The notes below the pieces were generated by a model. It had not been told where the DNA came from. It saw only the letters and a list, made by a program, of their open reading frames with translations, and searched no databases. The position numbers and the translations under genes were made by a program. Shown piece by piece: positions 16,801 through 26,181 of a DNA stretch of 64,000 nt (its first letter is position 1; each line of letters opens with the position of its first letter). Source of the DNA: Nitrospirota bacterium (GTDB lineage Bacteria > JACPQY01); the NCBI GenBank assembly GCA_016190245.1, contig JACPQY010000060.1, positions 62,001-126,000 on the forward strand. The letters are read 5' to 3'.

Positions 16801-17501
16801 ACGACGCCCATGTCGAGTACGTGAGGTCCGGTCTGACGTTCGGATACTCGCAACGGCAGCAGGCCTGCATGGTCCTCACGCCGGACGTCACGTGCCTGCC
16901 CGGCAGCGGTGATCCGGCCTCGATCGCGCGTGCGCCCTCGCTGGATCAGATCTCCTGGACGGCCGAGACGGCGCCCAACGGCCGGTACATCTCCGGCTTC
17001 CGCCCCTACAACGCCAACCAGCACGCATGGTACCTCCTTCCGATCCCCTTCGAGGATGTTGGACTGGATGCGAGCCCCGATTTCCCGAACGGCACGCTCA
17101 ACTCCAGGGAGCCGGGCTACAATCCGTTCGACAATCCGGATCCGTCGGGCGACAACTACTGCCCCGAGACGAACCCCACGGGCCCGGAGGGGAACAGGCG
17201 ACTGGACGGAACGGAAGACCAGACGGTGGAGGACGGCCACATGCGTCTGAATGGTATCTTGGATGTGGATTACACGCAGGCCGCCCAGCAACAGGCGGGG
17301 ATTCTTTTCCGCTACGGCTACATCAAAGAAATCACGCCGGCCCAACCCGACCGGATGCGATGCGAATGCATCGTCAACGAGGCCACGCTCGAAGGATTCG
17401 TGACGGACAGCCTTGAGGCGTGCACGGCGGCCGGCGGCCAACTCGCCTGCATCACCAATCCCCTCTGCCCCGGCTTCGGCGCCCCGCCGTGGTGGCCCTG
17501 A
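13851..17501 (+). CDS. Giant lipoprotein with VolA/Pla-1-like lipase N-terminal domain and alpha/beta-hydrolase core
   Basis: 1216 residues from a GTG that gives a clean lipoprotein signal (TPRSRTLNR, hydrophobic core, LLASC). The track ORF begins 93 codons earlier in repeat DNA. Residues about 45-140 match the N-terminal domain of VolA-type surface lipases (PFPNDLL, LNELTGFGTFAPLRVPFDGPI). The hydrolase core shows VVIYGHGN near 490 and YTSTSLGGIIGS near 712, where the nucleophile elbow reads S-T-S-L-G rather than G-x-S-x-G. Two Asp/Asn-rich loops (DTNGDGVRDQGD, DHNGNGRLDLDEG) look like calcium sites. Probably an outer-membrane-bound, surface-facing lipid or ester hydrolase. LolA follows after 3 bp, which fits lipoprotein traffic. 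Confidence 0.7.
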   Translation: MTPRSRTLNRVLSALTVVGLGLLASCSGFTGSGESAKGLYKSRDAIGGTANGVRVVWDPLAKPDARVPFPNDLLTRFDPDSPSGLRLNFPLDATTELENDTRRGLNELTGFGTFAPLRVPFDGPIDVKTVRYKIEDPSNSNNTLFLIRIGGPNGPEPVPIDLGEGFFLYDAKGDPEVFWANDPLAKWPSFLLAPYNRALFNLGRQDPPALRETLLAGEVPELSPSVGDRHEYFEYSTNTLLFRPLEPLVPLSKYAVILTTRIADLDSNPIRSPFPYVNHALQNGDLRPVWEKLDRFGLARDEVAFMWSFTTHCPYCDLVDIRRGLDGEGPFAALRQKFPPRILNVYDLGVREPTNPRDVKLIGFTNREGLERDENPYTLHAAFLAGLINDVFNGALQSLVQGAIGGDVIPMDYQASFHNLNYVLFGSFISPSLVENERGVFTMDATTGRIDARMPEDPWDGDPGIPFLIAVPKPTRENKCGPPPYPVVIYGHGNTASSFTALFQANYLARYCIATAALDYYGHGPLFDLFRLFDKLPENPTLDDVLVTLEPFGVDAQQITETAGIDATQLVPTILAAARTIFSQSLFPMLDVPTEGREYRTLHDVSQSLEDVGLFKALLYYGRSHDTNGDGVRDQGDSFFDVNIMKTRDHFRQSAVDAMQFARVIKNLCRDHNGNGRLDLDEGNFDRDETPQPDGVIGTCDAGGPGHEIFYTSTSLGGIIGSLVTGADPLITRSALTVPGGGLADILARTTLGSVARRVYFGIVGTTVVGRPVEENGRGREGVIGLSVNDAGGKGATVKLRDLACEPREACLLPVQDGDTVLLVNLRSGEQRRVRAGPSDDPTSNFAAGGNFSMRVAADPGDTLLVTLPGGPDTPLAFPASVLPARACEYVTTQGGWPCAQFVVRKGQEGLGTDRNSPHLTFLIGIAETALESADPIAYAPLYNLRPLPDSPAKKVVIQVSTGDLTVPINAGVALGRAAGYVTHDAHVEYVRSGLTFGYSQRQQACMVLTPDVTCLPGSGDPASIARAPSLDQISWTAETAPNGRYISGFRPYNANQHAWYLLPIPFEDVGLDASPDFPNGTLNSREPGYNPFDNPDPSGDNYCPETNPTGPEGNRRLDGTEDQTVEDGHMRLNGILDVDYTQAAQQQAGILFRYGYIKEITPAQPDRMRCECIVNEATLEGFVTDSLEACTAAGGQLACITNPLCPGFGAPPWWP

Positions 17502-17504
17502 GGC

Positions 17505-18230
17505 GTGAATCGTGAGCCGCAAGCCGTGAGCCGCAGGCCGGAACAGACCCGGCTTTCGATCCTGGTTTCCGTCTTGCTGGTCGCGGCGCTCGGTCTCGCG
17601 GCCCCTCGTGCAGATGCGGCGGACATCGTTGGGCGTCTCGAGGCCTACTACAAGTCCATCAAGGGCTACACGGCCTCCTTCGCAGAAGAGGTGACCCTTC
17701 CGGGGGCATCTGCGCCGATGGTGCAGAAGGGCCGTGTCCGGATTCAGATTCCGTCCCGCCTCAGGTGGGATTACGACGATCCCGAGAAGAGCGACATCGT
17801 GATTGACGGCGAGAAGGTCTGGGTCATCCAGTCGAAGCGGGACGAGGCGTTGTATTGGAAGATGGAGGAGGATCGCAGCTCGCCCGTGGCCTATCAGTTT
17901 CTGCTTGGAGTGGGGGACATCGAGAAGTCGTTCGACGTGAAACCCCAGGAGATCGGCGGCGGCGCCTGGAGGCTGGGTCTCGCGCCGAAGGGCGGCCTCT
18001 CCTCGGTCCAGCAGCTCGCCCTTGAAGTGGAGGGGACGTCCCCACGAATCCGCGCCGTCGAAATGAAGGGCGCCATGGGGGAGAGCGTGCGCTTGGTCTT
18101 CCGCGACTTCGAAGAGGTTGAGCGGTTCCCGCCCGAGACCTTCCAATATCGCCCCGGGCCGAAGACCCGTGTGCGCGACGCGATGGAACTCCTCACCCTC
18201 CCGGGGGGGGCCTCAGAAACGCCGCCGTGA
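17505..18230 (+). CDS. lolA: LolA-like outer-membrane lipoprotein carrier protein
   Basis: 241 residues with a signal peptide (about 17-40, ending ADA). The mature part has the LolA fold signatures: [45 protein letters not shown], and a C-terminal [11 protein letters not shown]. LolA carries lipoproteins across the periplasm; sitting directly behind a giant lipoprotein gene supports a dedicated or linked role. The GTG start and next 35 nt are five 7-nt units (GTGAATC, GTGAGCC, GCAAGCC, GTGAGCC, GCAGGCC), so the N-terminus is repeat-encoded; a later GTG at 17526 is also possible. The stop overlaps the next start by 4 nt. Confidence 0.8.
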   Translation: MNREPQAVSRRPEQTRLSILVSVLLVAALGLAAPRADAADIVGRLEAYYKSIKGYTASFAEEVTLPGASAPMVQKGRVRIQIPSRLRWDYDDPEKSDIVIDGEKVWVIQSKRDEALYWKMEEDRSSPVAYQFLLGVGDIEKSFDVKPQEIGGGAWRLGLAPKGGLSSVQQLALEVEGTSPRIRAVEMKGAMGESVRLVFRDFEEVERFPPETFQYRPGPKTRVRDAMELLTLPGGASETPP

Positions 18231-20854
18231 CCCGGGCGGTCGGCTCGCGCGAAACCGGACGAGGCCGCTCTGTCTGGCTCCTCCTAGCCGCTTCTGGGGC
18301 GATCGGTTTCTCGGCCCTGAGCCTCGCTCTCCTCTACAGGTCGGCATACTCCGGACTCCACACCTCGCTCCGAACGACGGTGACCCACGTTGACACCGTC
18401 AGCCCGGCCGAGCGGGCGGGTCTCCGGCCGGGCGATCGTCTCCTGGAGCTGGACGGGAAGGCCATCCACGGCGTGGCCGAGCTTTTCCTTGTCCGACGGG
18501 CCATCCAGCCCCACCGCCCCGCAGCCTTCGCCGTTGAGCGGGCCGGAGAGAAGGTTCAGGGAGAGATCACGTTCATCCCCTATGGTCAGCTCGGTTCGGC
18601 CGCCCTCGGTTTCGGTGTGGGCCTGGTGCTCCTTGCGGTGGGACTTCTTGCCGCGCGGCTCCACCCGCGCCTGCGCTGGGCGCAGCTCTTGGGGCTGACG
18701 GGGTGTGCGGTGCTTCCGTCGCTCACGATTGTGTCCGAGTGGTATCAACTCATGCCCTGCACGTGGCTGATCCAACTTTGGATCATACCGCTGCTCATCA
18801 TGCCTCCCCTGACGCTCCACCTCTCCCTCTCTTACCCCCGCGAGCGCGCGTGGATGCAGCGGATGCCGTGGCTGGTCTATCTCACGTACCTCCCGGCGGC
18901 AATGTTTCTCTTCCACCTCGAGGTGCGGTCGTTCAGCGTCTACCGCGATTTCAGCGTGGGCGAGAGCGTGGTGGACGCGGCCTTTTTCTCCGATGTCTTC
19001 CAGAGCGCGATCGTGTACGCCACGCTCTCGCTGCTCTACTTCGCGGCGGAGCCCGTCCTCCATTTCCAGGCGTACCGGCGGGCGCGGCCGGGCGCGGAGA
19101 AGTTGTGGGTGGGCGTGGTGTTCCTCGGAGGGCTCCTGGCGCTCGCGCTGGGCCTGCCCGTGTTCGTCTCGGCCATGGGACGGCTGGACGAGGTCTTCTC
19201 GGGCCTCTTCAGGATCGACCTCGTGATGGCGGGCGTTGTCGTGATCACCTTGGGATGGTTGGCGGCCGTGCTTCAGCCCGAGGCGATTCTGGGTGGTGGG
19301 TCCTGGGGAAGGGTGCTGCTTTGGACCTCTCTCGCCTTCTCTCTCACGATCCTGGCGGTGGGGGGAGCGCTCTTGCTCGAGGAGTGGAGTCCGCCGGGCC
19401 CCACGCTCAGAGTGGCGCTCCGTGCGGTCTTGCTCGTCGGAGTCGCGCTCGCGGGGGTCGGTCTGCGTTCGGTGCTCGAAGCGAGGTTCCTCGAGGGTGA
19501 GGCGGGCACGCTTGCCGAGCCGCTCCTCAACGGTGGCGGCCTCGCGGCCGGAGCTGCCGCAACCGCCGGATCTCAGGCCGAGAAGCTGGGGTTGCCGAGG
19601 ATCACCGTGGCGCTCGTCGGGCCGCGTCCCCCCGAGAGTTGGTTGAGCGCCGTGGCGGCGCACATGCGCGTGGAGACGATCGAATCACTCGGGAGGCTGT
19701 CGGACGGACGCGGTTCCCGTGGCTACGACCTCGTGGTGGTGGAAGAGACATCGGGGAGTGTGACGGTGGGTCGGTCCGGAGGCTTGCCGACCGCCCATCT
19801 GGGCGTACCCAATCTCCGCGACCTGTCCCCCGAGGACTTCGTGATGAGGGTCTATGTCCGTCTCGCAGCGGACCGGTTGGTGGACGTTGACGGGCGGTAC
19901 GCGCTCGTCACCGCGAATGCCCGGCTCCGCGAGATCCTGGACTTCGTGAAGACTCGCGTGGGTGGCCTCGATGCGCCGGTGCTGATCACAGGGGAGAGCG
20001 GCACGGGGAAGGAACTTCTTGCCCGCTTTGCCCACCGCTACAGCCGGCGCTCGGCCGGTCCTTTCGTCCCCGTCAATTGCTCCGCGCTCGCACCGGGGGT
20101 GCTCGAAAGTGAGCTGTTCGGCCACGAGAAAGGAGCCTTCACCGGCGCGGTCCAGCGCCGCGTGGGGAAGTTCGAGTCCGCCCACACCGGCACGCTCTTC
20201 CTGGACGAATTCGCCGACCTGCGCCCGGAAATCCAGGTCAAACTCCTGCGCGTCCTGCAGGACCGAACCATCGAGCGCGTCGGCGGCAACGAGGCCATTC
20301 CGATCGACGTCCGCATCATCGCGGCCACGAACCGGGAGATCAAGGCGCTCGTGAAAGAGGGGGCTTTCCGGGAGGACCTGTTCTATCGCCTCAACGGCAT
20401 CCCCCTTCATCTGCCGGCGCTCAGGGAGCGCAGGGAGGACGTGCCTTTCTTGATTGCCCACCTATTGGACGAGTTCAATCGCCGCTACGGGCGCAAGGTG
20501 TGGATGCCGGAACCGACAGACTTGGTTCGGTACCAGGCCTATGCATGGTTGGGAAATGTTCGCGAACTTGAGAACTGGATCAGCCGAGCGGCAAGCGCGG
20601 CCGGCGATCAAGAGCCGCTTCCGTTTTCGAGCGATGCGCCCTCCGGTGCCGTCGCGGACACGCCTCTGTGCCTGTACGATGAGGCCATCCGCGACGCGAC
20701 CGTGTCGCTCATCGTTAAGGCGTTGCGGACCACGGGCGGAAACGTCAAGGAAGCTTCCCGCCTGATCGGGATGGAGTACAACAAGATGCGACGGGAGATT
20801 CGCAGGTACGGGATAGACGTGGAGCAGGTTGTCGCCGCATCAGGGCCGTCCTGA
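18227..20854 (+). CDS. Membrane-embedded sigma-54 activator with PDZ domain and polytopic region
   Basis: 875 residues, unusual order. Helix at about 15-35; PDZ domain at about 48-115 ([20 protein letters not shown]); then roughly eight hydrophobic helices between 120 and 415; a weakly conserved cytoplasmic linker to about 560; AAA+ sigma-54 interaction domain with Walker A GESGTGKE near 589, GAFTGA at 636-641, Walker B LFLDEF, and [12 protein letters not shown]; Fis-type HTH at the end ([21 protein letters not shown]). It should activate sigma-54 promoters in answer to an envelope or lipid cue sensed by the PDZ/membrane part. GTG start overlaps the LolA stop (GTGA). Domain calls are clear; the signal and targets are unknown. 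Confidence 0.88.
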   Translation: MTRAVGSRETGRGRSVWLLLAASGAIGFSALSLALLYRSAYSGLHTSLRTTVTHVDTVSPAERAGLRPGDRLLELDGKAIHGVAELFLVRRAIQPHRPAAFAVERAGEKVQGEITFIPYGQLGSAALGFGVGLVLLAVGLLAARLHPRLRWAQLLGLTGCAVLPSLTIVSEWYQLMPCTWLIQLWIIPLLIMPPLTLHLSLSYPRERAWMQRMPWLVYLTYLPAAMFLFHLEVRSFSVYRDFSVGESVVDAAFFSDVFQSAIVYATLSLLYFAAEPVLHFQAYRRARPGAEKLWVGVVFLGGLLALALGLPVFVSAMGRLDEVFSGLFRIDLVMAGVVVITLGWLAAVLQPEAILGGGSWGRVLLWTSLAFSLTILAVGGALLLEEWSPPGPTLRVALRAVLLVGVALAGVGLRSVLEARFLEGEAGTLAEPLLNGGGLAAGAAATAGSQAEKLGLPRITVALVGPRPPESWLSAVAAHMRVETIESLGRLSDGRGSRGYDLVVVEETSGSVTVGRSGGLPTAHLGVPNLRDLSPEDFVMRVYVRLAADRLVDVDGRYALVTANARLREILDFVKTRVGGLDAPVLITGESGTGKELLARFAHRYSRRSAGPFVPVNCSALAPGVLESELFGHEKGAFTGAVQRRVGKFESAHTGTLFLDEFADLRPEIQVKLLRVLQDRTIERVGGNEAIPIDVRIIAATNREIKALVKEGAFREDLFYRLNGIPLHLPALRERREDVPFLIAHLLDEFNRRYGRKVWMPEPTDLVRYQAYAWLGNVRELENWISRAASAAGDQEPLPFSSDAPSGAVADTPLCLYDEAIRDATVSLIVKALRTTGGNVKEASRLIGMEYNKMRREIRRYGIDVEQVVAASGPS

Positions 20855-20882
20855 TCTCGGTTGGTTTCCACGTGGGTGTTGG

Positions 20883-20957
20883 GTAGGGACCGATTCCCAC
20901 CGCGGGGCGTTCTACGCCTCCGGTCCGCCGCCCGGACGCATCGGGACGCATCCCTAC
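20883..20957. repeat. Dispersed repeat family R3 (GTAGGGACCGATTCyC...GACGCATCCCTAC), copy a
   Basis: Left end GTAGGGACCGATTCCC, right end GGGACGCATCCCTAC. The same ends in inverted orientation bound 42424-42479. It occupies much of the 221-bp gap before the ACT gene; no other feature is seen there apart from the Shine-Dalgarno GGAAGGAGGG. Confidence 0.6.
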
Positions 20958-21075
20958 TTGGCCGGCCCGGGGAGGGTCTGGCATTCCCGTCGAGGTGGGG
21001 CTAAGATCTCCGCTCGCACCCGACCGGAACCCATGGGTGGGCTCGGTTGAGCGGGTGCACGGAAGGAGGGATGAA

Positions 21076-21480
21076 ATGGCTGTGAAAAAAGACACCTGTT
21101 TCTGCCTCGAAGTCGAAGACAAGCCAGGCACTCTGGCGCAGTTCTGCCGCTCCCTCAAGAAATCCAACGTGAACCTCAAAGGGGTTTGGGGATTCGGCGT
21201 GGGGGGTGGCAAGGCGAGAATCTTCGCCGTGCCCCAGAGGGCGGAGAAGTTCCAGAAAGCCGCGGCGGCCGAGGGCTGGAACGCGACCAAGTGCGATGTA
21301 TTCTACGTCAGCGGCAAGGACCAGGTTGGGGCGCTCGTGAAGACCCTCGAGGCGGCCGAGCAAGGGGGCGTAAACATCCACGCCGTGGATGCCATCGCCG
21401 TGGGCGGGAAGTTCGGCTCCTACATCTGGGCCGAGTCGGGCAAGGAGAGCGATCTGGGGAAGGTGCTCGGGGCGAAGTAA
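21076..21480 (+). CDS. Tandem ACT-domain protein
   Basis: 134 small soluble residues made of two ACT modules: FCLEVEDKPGTLAQFCRSL (first, about 8-65) and a second from about 72 (VGALVKTLEAAEQGGVNIHAVDAI). ACT domains bind amino acids or related ligands and regulate partner proteins; stand-alone tandem forms are common and mostly uncharacterised. The ATG at 21076 is chosen because a strong Shine-Dalgarno (AGGAGGG) is just upstream. No catalytic residues are evident. The next gene, purH, is separated by a repeat, so no functional link is claimed. Confidence 0.8.
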   Translation: MAVKKDTCFCLEVEDKPGTLAQFCRSLKKSNVNLKGVWGFGVGGGKARIFAVPQRAEKFQKAAAAEGWNATKCDVFYVSGKDQVGALVKTLEAAEQGGVNIHAVDAIAVGGKFGSYIWAESGKESDLGKVLGAK

Positions 21481-21505
21481 TAGCGGGCACGGAGAGGCGT
21501 CTGTC

Positions 21506-21618
21506 GAGATTGCTTCTCCGCCGGCCGGCGGATCGCACCGACACCTATTTCGTGTCATCGCGAGTCCGCCACAGGCGGAGAGGGGCAGCCTGTCCGCCCA
21601 CTGGCGGATGGCGATCTC
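21506..21618. repeat. Dispersed palindromic repeat family R1, copy b, with three TCCGCC/GGCGGA hairpins
   Basis: 113 bp from GAGATTGCTTC to GCGATCTC. Three hairpins are embedded: TCCGCC-GGCC-GGCGGA (21517), TCCGCC-ACA-GGCGGA (21565) and TCCGCC-CACT-GGCGGA (21593). It is nearly identical in layout and length to 49374-49486. Confidence 0.8.
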
Positions 21619-21692
21619 CTGTTCGAGACTTCCTGACTATTTGCGGTCTCGATTGAGTTGCACGGCGCGACGTGATAAGGGCAGGGGGCCGT

Positions 21693-23234
21693 ATGCCCAA
21701 AGCCCTCCTCAGCGTTTCCGACAAGACGGGCCTCGTCGAATTCGCGCGGGGGCTGCACGCTCTGGGCTATGAGATTCTCTCCACCGGCGGGACGGCCCGG
21801 ATGCTCCGCCAGGCCGGTCTACCTATCACGGAGGTGGGCGCCTATACCGGGTTCCCGGAGATGATGGATGGCCGCGTCAAGACGCTCCATCCCAAGATCC
21901 ACGCCGGGATCCTCGCTCGGCGCGACAGGCCGGATGACATGGCCGCAATACAACACACCGGGATCGAACCGATCGATCTCGTGGCTGTGAACCTCTATCC
22001 CTTCGAGGAGAAGGTGCGCGACGGGACGTGCCCGCTGGAAGATGCCCTTGAGGAAGTGGACATCGGCGGTCCGACCCTCGTACGTGCCGCGGCCAAGAAC
22101 TACCGCCATGTCTGGGTAGTCGTCGATCCGGCGGACTACCCGGCTGTGTTGGAGCAGCTCCGCACGGGTCAGGATCCGGAGCCGAACCGGTGGCGCCTCG
22201 CCCGTAAGGCGTTCGATCGGGTGGCGGCCTACGATGCCGCGATCTCGAACGAGTTCGCTCGACGGGTGGCGGGCGACGCCCTCCCGGATGTGTGGACGGT
22301 TCAACTCCGGAAGCTCCAGGCATTGCGATACGGGGAGAACCCGCACCAGCGCGGCGCCGCATACGCCGAGGTAGGTGCCCTTGGGCACGGGCCGCTCGGG
22401 GGCCGACTTCTCCAGGGCAAGGCCCTCTCCTTCAACAACCTCCTCGATGCCGAAGCGGGCTACCAGCTCGCCCGGCAGTTTGCCGAACCCGTCTGCGTGG
22501 TCATCAAGCACAACAACCCTTCGGGTGTGGGTGTCGATTCGAACTCTCTCCTCAACGCCTACGTCCGGGCACGGGACGGGGACCCCGTGTCGGCCTTCGG
22601 TGGTGTGGTCGCCTTCAACCGGCGGGTGGACCGGGCCACAGCCGCCGAAATGGTGAAGATTTTCACCGAAGTGGTGACGGCGCCGGCCTTCGAGACAGAG
22701 GCGCTTGTGGTCCTGCGTGCCAAGAAGGACTTGCGCTTAATCGAGACGGGCGAAGGGGAGCCCGCGCGCTTCCTCGACCTGAAACGGCTCGAAGGGGGGG
22801 TGCTCCTGCAGGATGCGGACTTGGTCCGGGACGACCCTTGGACGTGGAAGGTCGTGTCGAAACGGACGCCTTCTGAGAGCGAGATGCAGGCCCTTGGATT
22901 CGGGTGGAGGGTCTGCCGGATGGTCAAGTCCAACGCGATCGTATTCGCCTCGCGGGAGCGCACGCTGGGGATTGGCGCCGGCCAGATGTCGCGCGTGGAT
23001 TCCGTGCGGCTCGCCACATCTAAGATGCGCGAACACGGCCTGCGCGGAGAAGTTCTGGTCATGGCCTCGGACGCCTTCTTCCCGTTCCGCGATGGCTTGG
23101 ACGAGGCCTGGAAAGCCGGCGTGACGGCCGTGGCTCAGCCCGGCGGGTCGGTCCGCGACGCGGAGGTCATTGCGGCCGCGGACGAGCACGGCATGGCGAT
23201 GGTCTTCACCGGTGTGCGCCACTTCCGCCATTGA
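21693..23234 (+). CDS. purH: Bifunctional AICAR transformylase/IMP cyclohydrolase
   Basis: Last two steps of de novo IMP synthesis. 513 residues, normal length. N-terminal MGS-like cyclohydrolase domain: [52 protein letters not shown]-terminal transformylase domain: [26 protein letters not shown] with the catalytic Lys-His, [14 protein letters not shown], and FTGVRHFRH at the end. Start is the ATG at 21693, with AGGGGG before it; the track ORF begins 7 codons earlier. The stop overlaps the sirtuin start by 4 nt (TTGA). Confidence 0.97.
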   Translation: MPKALLSVSDKTGLVEFARGLHALGYEILSTGGTARMLRQAGLPITEVGAYTGFPEMMDGRVKTLHPKIHAGILARRDRPDDMAAIQHTGIEPIDLVAVNLYPFEEKVRDGTCPLEDALEEVDIGGPTLVRAAAKNYRHVWVVVDPADYPAVLEQLRTGQDPEPNRWRLARKAFDRVAAYDAAISNEFARRVAGDALPDVWTVQLRKLQALRYGENPHQRGAAYAEVGALGHGPLGGRLLQGKALSFNNLLDAEAGYQLARQFAEPVCVVIKHNNPSGVGVDSNSLLNAYVRARDGDPVSAFGGVVAFNRRVDRATAAEMVKIFTEVVTAPAFETEALVVLRAKKDLRLIETGEGEPARFLDLKRLEGGVLLQDADLVRDDPWTWKVVSKRTPSESEMQALGFGWRVCRMVKSNAIVFASRERTLGIGAGQMSRVDSVRLATSKMREHGLRGEVLVMASDAFFPFRDGLDEAWKAGVTAVAQPGGSVRDAEVIAAADEHGMAMVFTGVRHFRH

Positions 23235-24052
23235 GTCGGTCTGACCTGACCGAGGCGGCCGGCCGCCTCTCCGCATGCCGGCGCATCGTCGTCTTCACCG
23301 GGGCCGGCGTGTCGGCGGAGAGCGGGATCCCCACGTTCCGCGGCGAGGGTGGGATCTGGGAGAAATACGATCCGGACGTGTTCGGGAACATTCCGGGGCT
23401 CGGACAGGTCTGGCTCACGCAGCCGCAGCGACTCCTCGACTTCATCACGGACGCTCTGGACACCTTTCTGGCCGCCCAGCCGAATGCCGCCCATCTGGTG
23501 ATCGGAAAGGCCGAGGCGGCAGGACGAATCCGAGCCGTGGTCACTCAGAATGTGGACGACCTGCACGAGCGTGGCGGGACCCGCACGGTTTTCAAGCTTC
23601 ACGGCGACTTGTACACACTGCGATGCCTCCGCTGCGGCCGGAGCGGGCCGCTGGACCGCGGCCGCATGGAGCGGATCCGCGATCAACTCGACGGCATGCG
23701 CTCCGGCCGCCTGGCGATCTTGAAGAAGCTGTGGGAGATCATGCCGCGCTGTGGTGAGTGCGAGGGGCTGACACGGCCCGACGTGGTCTTCTTCGGGGAA
23801 TCCCTCCCTGCGAACGTTCTCCGCCAGGCCGAGGAGGAGACTCGTTCCTGTGACGCCTTCCTCATCGTCGGAACATCGGGCGTGGTCTATCCCGCGGCCC
23901 TCCTCCCGAAGCTGGCCCGCTCGCGCGGGGCGCTCGTGGTCGAGGTCAACCGGGAGGCATCGCCCTACACGGAGATGTCAGATTTCTCCTTCTTCGGGCC
24001 TGCCGGCAGCATCGTTCCAGAGCTGATCCCTGAATCTCCTCGGCCGGCCTGA
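23231..24052 (+). CDS. Sir2-family NAD-dependent protein deacylase
   Basis: Removes acyl groups from lysine using NAD. 273 residues. NAD motifs [27 protein letters not shown] and the catalytic His in FKLHGDL are all intact. Zinc site: CLRCG then CGEC about 45 residues later. [13 protein letters not shown] and VEVNRE close the Rossmann part. The TTG start sits in the purH stop (TTGA), implying co-translation. Its pairing with purine synthesis has no clear meaning. Subclass (deacetylase versus desuccinylase-like) is not decided here. Confidence 0.92.
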   Translation: MSRSDLTEAAGRLSACRRIVVFTGAGVSAESGIPTFRGEGGIWEKYDPDVFGNIPGLGQVWLTQPQRLLDFITDALDTFLAAQPNAAHLVIGKAEAAGRIRAVVTQNVDDLHERGGTRTVFKLHGDLYTLRCLRCGRSGPLDRGRMERIRDQLDGMRSGRLAILKKLWEIMPRCGECEGLTRPDVVFFGESLPANVLRQAEEETRSCDAFLIVGTSGVVYPAALLPKLARSRGALVVEVNREASPYTEMSDFSFFGPAGSIVPELIPESPRPA

Positions 24053-24154
24053 TTCTCTCGACCTTTCAACATGAGTTGATGCGGCCGTATCATGTAGCAT
24101 AGGGAAAGGGGGGAGCTTGAGTTGGGGAGGGGGTGCTGCGACGGTGCGGCTCGG

Positions 24155-25066
24155 TTAGAAGTGCACGTCGATCATGAGGGAGTGGCTGAGGCTCTTGGGT
24201 GATTCGAGCTGCTTCTGGGCGCCCCAGGCGAGCGTGAGCTTGGGGGCGTTCCAGGCGAAACCGAAGGCGAGGCTCTTCTGATCCGGTGCGTCGCCCTCTC
24301 CGACCTGGTGCCGGTAGCCGCCGCGGAAATCGAAGATGTCGAAGGCGGTGGCCTGAAGCGCCGCGCTCCACTCTGAGATCGTGTTGTCCGGGGGACGCTC
24401 GCGGACCTGGCCCGTCGCGAGTACGTAGCTGGAACCGCGCAGGGCCGCGCCCGCGGCGATCTCGCGCCGTCCCTCCGGTAGGATCCCGGGAATCTCGACG
24501 AGGTTGTACCCGGCGAACCCGACGGAGCCCCACTCGAAAGGGGAATAGAGCACGCCCGCGTCCGCGCCCACGCCGTCTTTGACAAGGTCGTCTTGTTTGT
24601 CATCTTTCATCCGGAGGTACTTGGCCGCGGCGCCGATCGAGACCCCTTCGTACACCAGGTAGGAGAGGGCGAGGTGGCCGCGGTGCAGATCGCGGCCGGG
24701 CCGGTCGCTCTCGTCGAGCTCGTAGTGGCGGACGTAGGCGACCCCCGCGCCTACCGGTTGTGTGATCGTGTCCACGATGCTGCCGACGAACTCGCGCTCG
24801 CGGTCGGGTGTCATGTTGAAGGTGAAGGCGGTGGCGTACCGCTCCCACTGGCTCATCCCGGCGGGGTTGAAGAACACGGCCCCGTTGTCGTCGGCCACGG
24901 CCACCATGGCGTTCGCGAGTCCGGCCACCTTCGGGGTCAGGTATTCGGAGGCGTGAACGGTGAACAGCGAACCGTGAATGGCCAGAACAAGAACCGGACT
25001 CAGAGATCGAAGGCATCCCCTGAGCCATCTATTCCAGCTCACGGGCTCTCGGGTTCCCGGGCTCAC
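24155..25066 (-). CDS. PorV/UPF0164-like outer-membrane beta-barrel protein
   Basis: 303 residues from a GTG that overlaps the plsX stop (GTGA). Signal peptide about 12-35. The mature N-terminus has the PorV-type signature GLANAMVAVADDNGAVFFNPAGM. Alternating hydrophobic strands follow and the protein ends in phenylalanine (MIDVHF), typical for BamA-inserted barrels. Function of the family is varied (FadL-like transport or accessory to secretion), so none is assigned. Part of the signal peptide (IHGSLFTVHA) is encoded by a 7-nt tandem array at 24953-24980, so the presequence seems to have been built from repeat DNA. Confidence 0.75.
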   Translation of the reverse strand: MSPGTREPVSWNRWLRGCLRSLSPVLVLAIHGSLFTVHASEYLTPKVAGLANAMVAVADDNGAVFFNPAGMSQWERYATAFTFNMTPDREREFVGSIVDTITQPVGAGVAYVRHYELDESDRPGRDLHRGHLALSYLVYEGVSIGAAAKYLRMKDDKQDDLVKDGVGADAGVLYSPFEWGSVGFAGYNLVEIPGILPEGRREIAAGAALRGSSYVLATGQVRERPPDNTISEWSAALQATAFDIFDFRGGYRHQVGEGDAPDQKSLAFGFAWNAPKLTLAWGAQKQLESPKSLSHSLMIDVHF

Positions 25067-26094
25067 GACCCCAGCTCGCCGAACTCGGCCATCCCCGTCG
25101 CGATCTTCTCGATCAGCCGGCCGTGAACGGTTTTCCCGGCCACCTTGATGGCGTTCTTGACGGCCAGAGCGCGGGAGCGGCCGTGCGCCTTGATCATCAG
25201 GTGGTCGAATCCGATCAAGGGGGCGCCGCCGTACTGCTCCCAATCCGTGATCTGTTTGAGCTGCTTGATCCCGCTGCGGAGCGCGAGGAGCCCGAGCTTC
25301 CAGAGGATGTGCTTCTTGTAGGCATAGAAGGCAAGCCGCATCGCCGCCTCACCGATGCCCTCGAGCATCTTGACCACGAGGTTGCCATGGAAGCCGCCGC
25401 ACACGACGACATCCGCCGTGCCGCGCGGGATGTCAACGCCCTCGATGTTGCCCGTGAAGTTGATCAGGTGGCCGTTCTTGAGCGTCTGGTGGGCTTCCTT
25501 GATCTCCGGAAGGCCCTTGAGCTCCTCCGTACCGTTGGACAGCAACGCGACCTTTGGCCGGGCGTTGCGGCTGATGATGGAGGCGTACACGCTTCCCATG
25601 ACCGCGAAGGAGACGAGATCGCGTCCGGTCACGTTCACGGTGGCGCCGACATCGAGGATGAGCGAAAAAGGATCGTCTTTCTCGCCGCGCCGGATCTCGG
25701 TGGGGTACACGGAGGCAAGCGCCGCGCGCGAGACGCCCGGGGCGCGCGAGAAGCGTTTGGCGCACGCCAGGATACCCGCTCCGGTGCTCCCCGCGCTGAC
25801 CAACACGTCGGCCTGCCCTTCCTTCACGATCCGAACGGCGACATTGATAGAGGCATCGGGCTTCCCCTCCACAGCGGCCTTCGGGTCTTCCTCCATCGAG
25901 ATGGACTGAGCGGCCGGGATGATCTCGATGCGGCGGCTGTTGTGGGGCGCCGAGGCCAGAATCGCCTCGATCCGCGCGGGCTCGCCCACGAGCAGGAGAT
26001 GGTGGTCGGTTTCCATGGAGACCTGCGCCGCTCCGCGCACAACCTCGTCGGGGGCGTGGTCGCCCCCCATGGCGTCAACGGCTATGCGGGCCAT
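25063..26094 (-). CDS. plsX: Phosphate acyltransferase PlsX
   Basis: Makes acyl-phosphate from acyl-ACP for phospholipid synthesis; cytosolic, membrane-associated. 343 residues from MARIAVDAMGGDHAP, the family's usual start; the track ORF adds 32 repeat-derived codons. Other matches: GSTGAGILAC, LDVGATVNVTGRDLVSFAVMGSVYA, VDIPRGTADVVVCGGFHGNLVVKMLEG, GAPLIGFDHLMIKAHGRSRALAVKNAI. In many genomes plsX sits with fabH; here the next gene is an outer-membrane protein with a 4-nt overlap. Confidence 0.96.
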   Translation of the reverse strand: MARIAVDAMGGDHAPDEVVRGAAQVSMETDHHLLLVGEPARIEAILASAPHNSRRIEIIPAAQSISMEEDPKAAVEGKPDASINVAVRIVKEGQADVLVSAGSTGAGILACAKRFSRAPGVSRAALASVYPTEIRRGEKDDPFSLILDVGATVNVTGRDLVSFAVMGSVYASIISRNARPKVALLSNGTEELKGLPEIKEAHQTLKNGHLINFTGNIEGVDIPRGTADVVVCGGFHGNLVVKMLEGIGEAAMRLAFYAYKKHILWKLGLLALRSGIKQLKQITDWEQYGGAPLIGFDHLMIKAHGRSRALAVKNAIKVAGKTVHGRLIEKIATGMAEFGELGS

Positions 26095-26181
26095 GATTCG
26101 TGAAGAGTGAAGTGAGGAGGAGTTGGCGCGAGACGTGATGGGATGGGTCCCCTGACGGGTTTCTTCCGACTGGGTCTCACT

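Noticed and set aside
16206-18146. 646-residue minus-strand ORF
   Set aside because: Shadow of the VolA-like and LolA-like genes; low-complexity Arg/Gly/Ala-rich, no family pattern.
18284-19663. 459-residue minus-strand ORF
   Set aside because: Antisense of the PDZ/sigma-54 gene; highly charged repeat-like composition.
20855-21692. Riboswitch upstream of the ACT or purH genes
   Set aside because: The sequence is explained by R3 and R1 repeats; no purine or other known aptamer core was seen.
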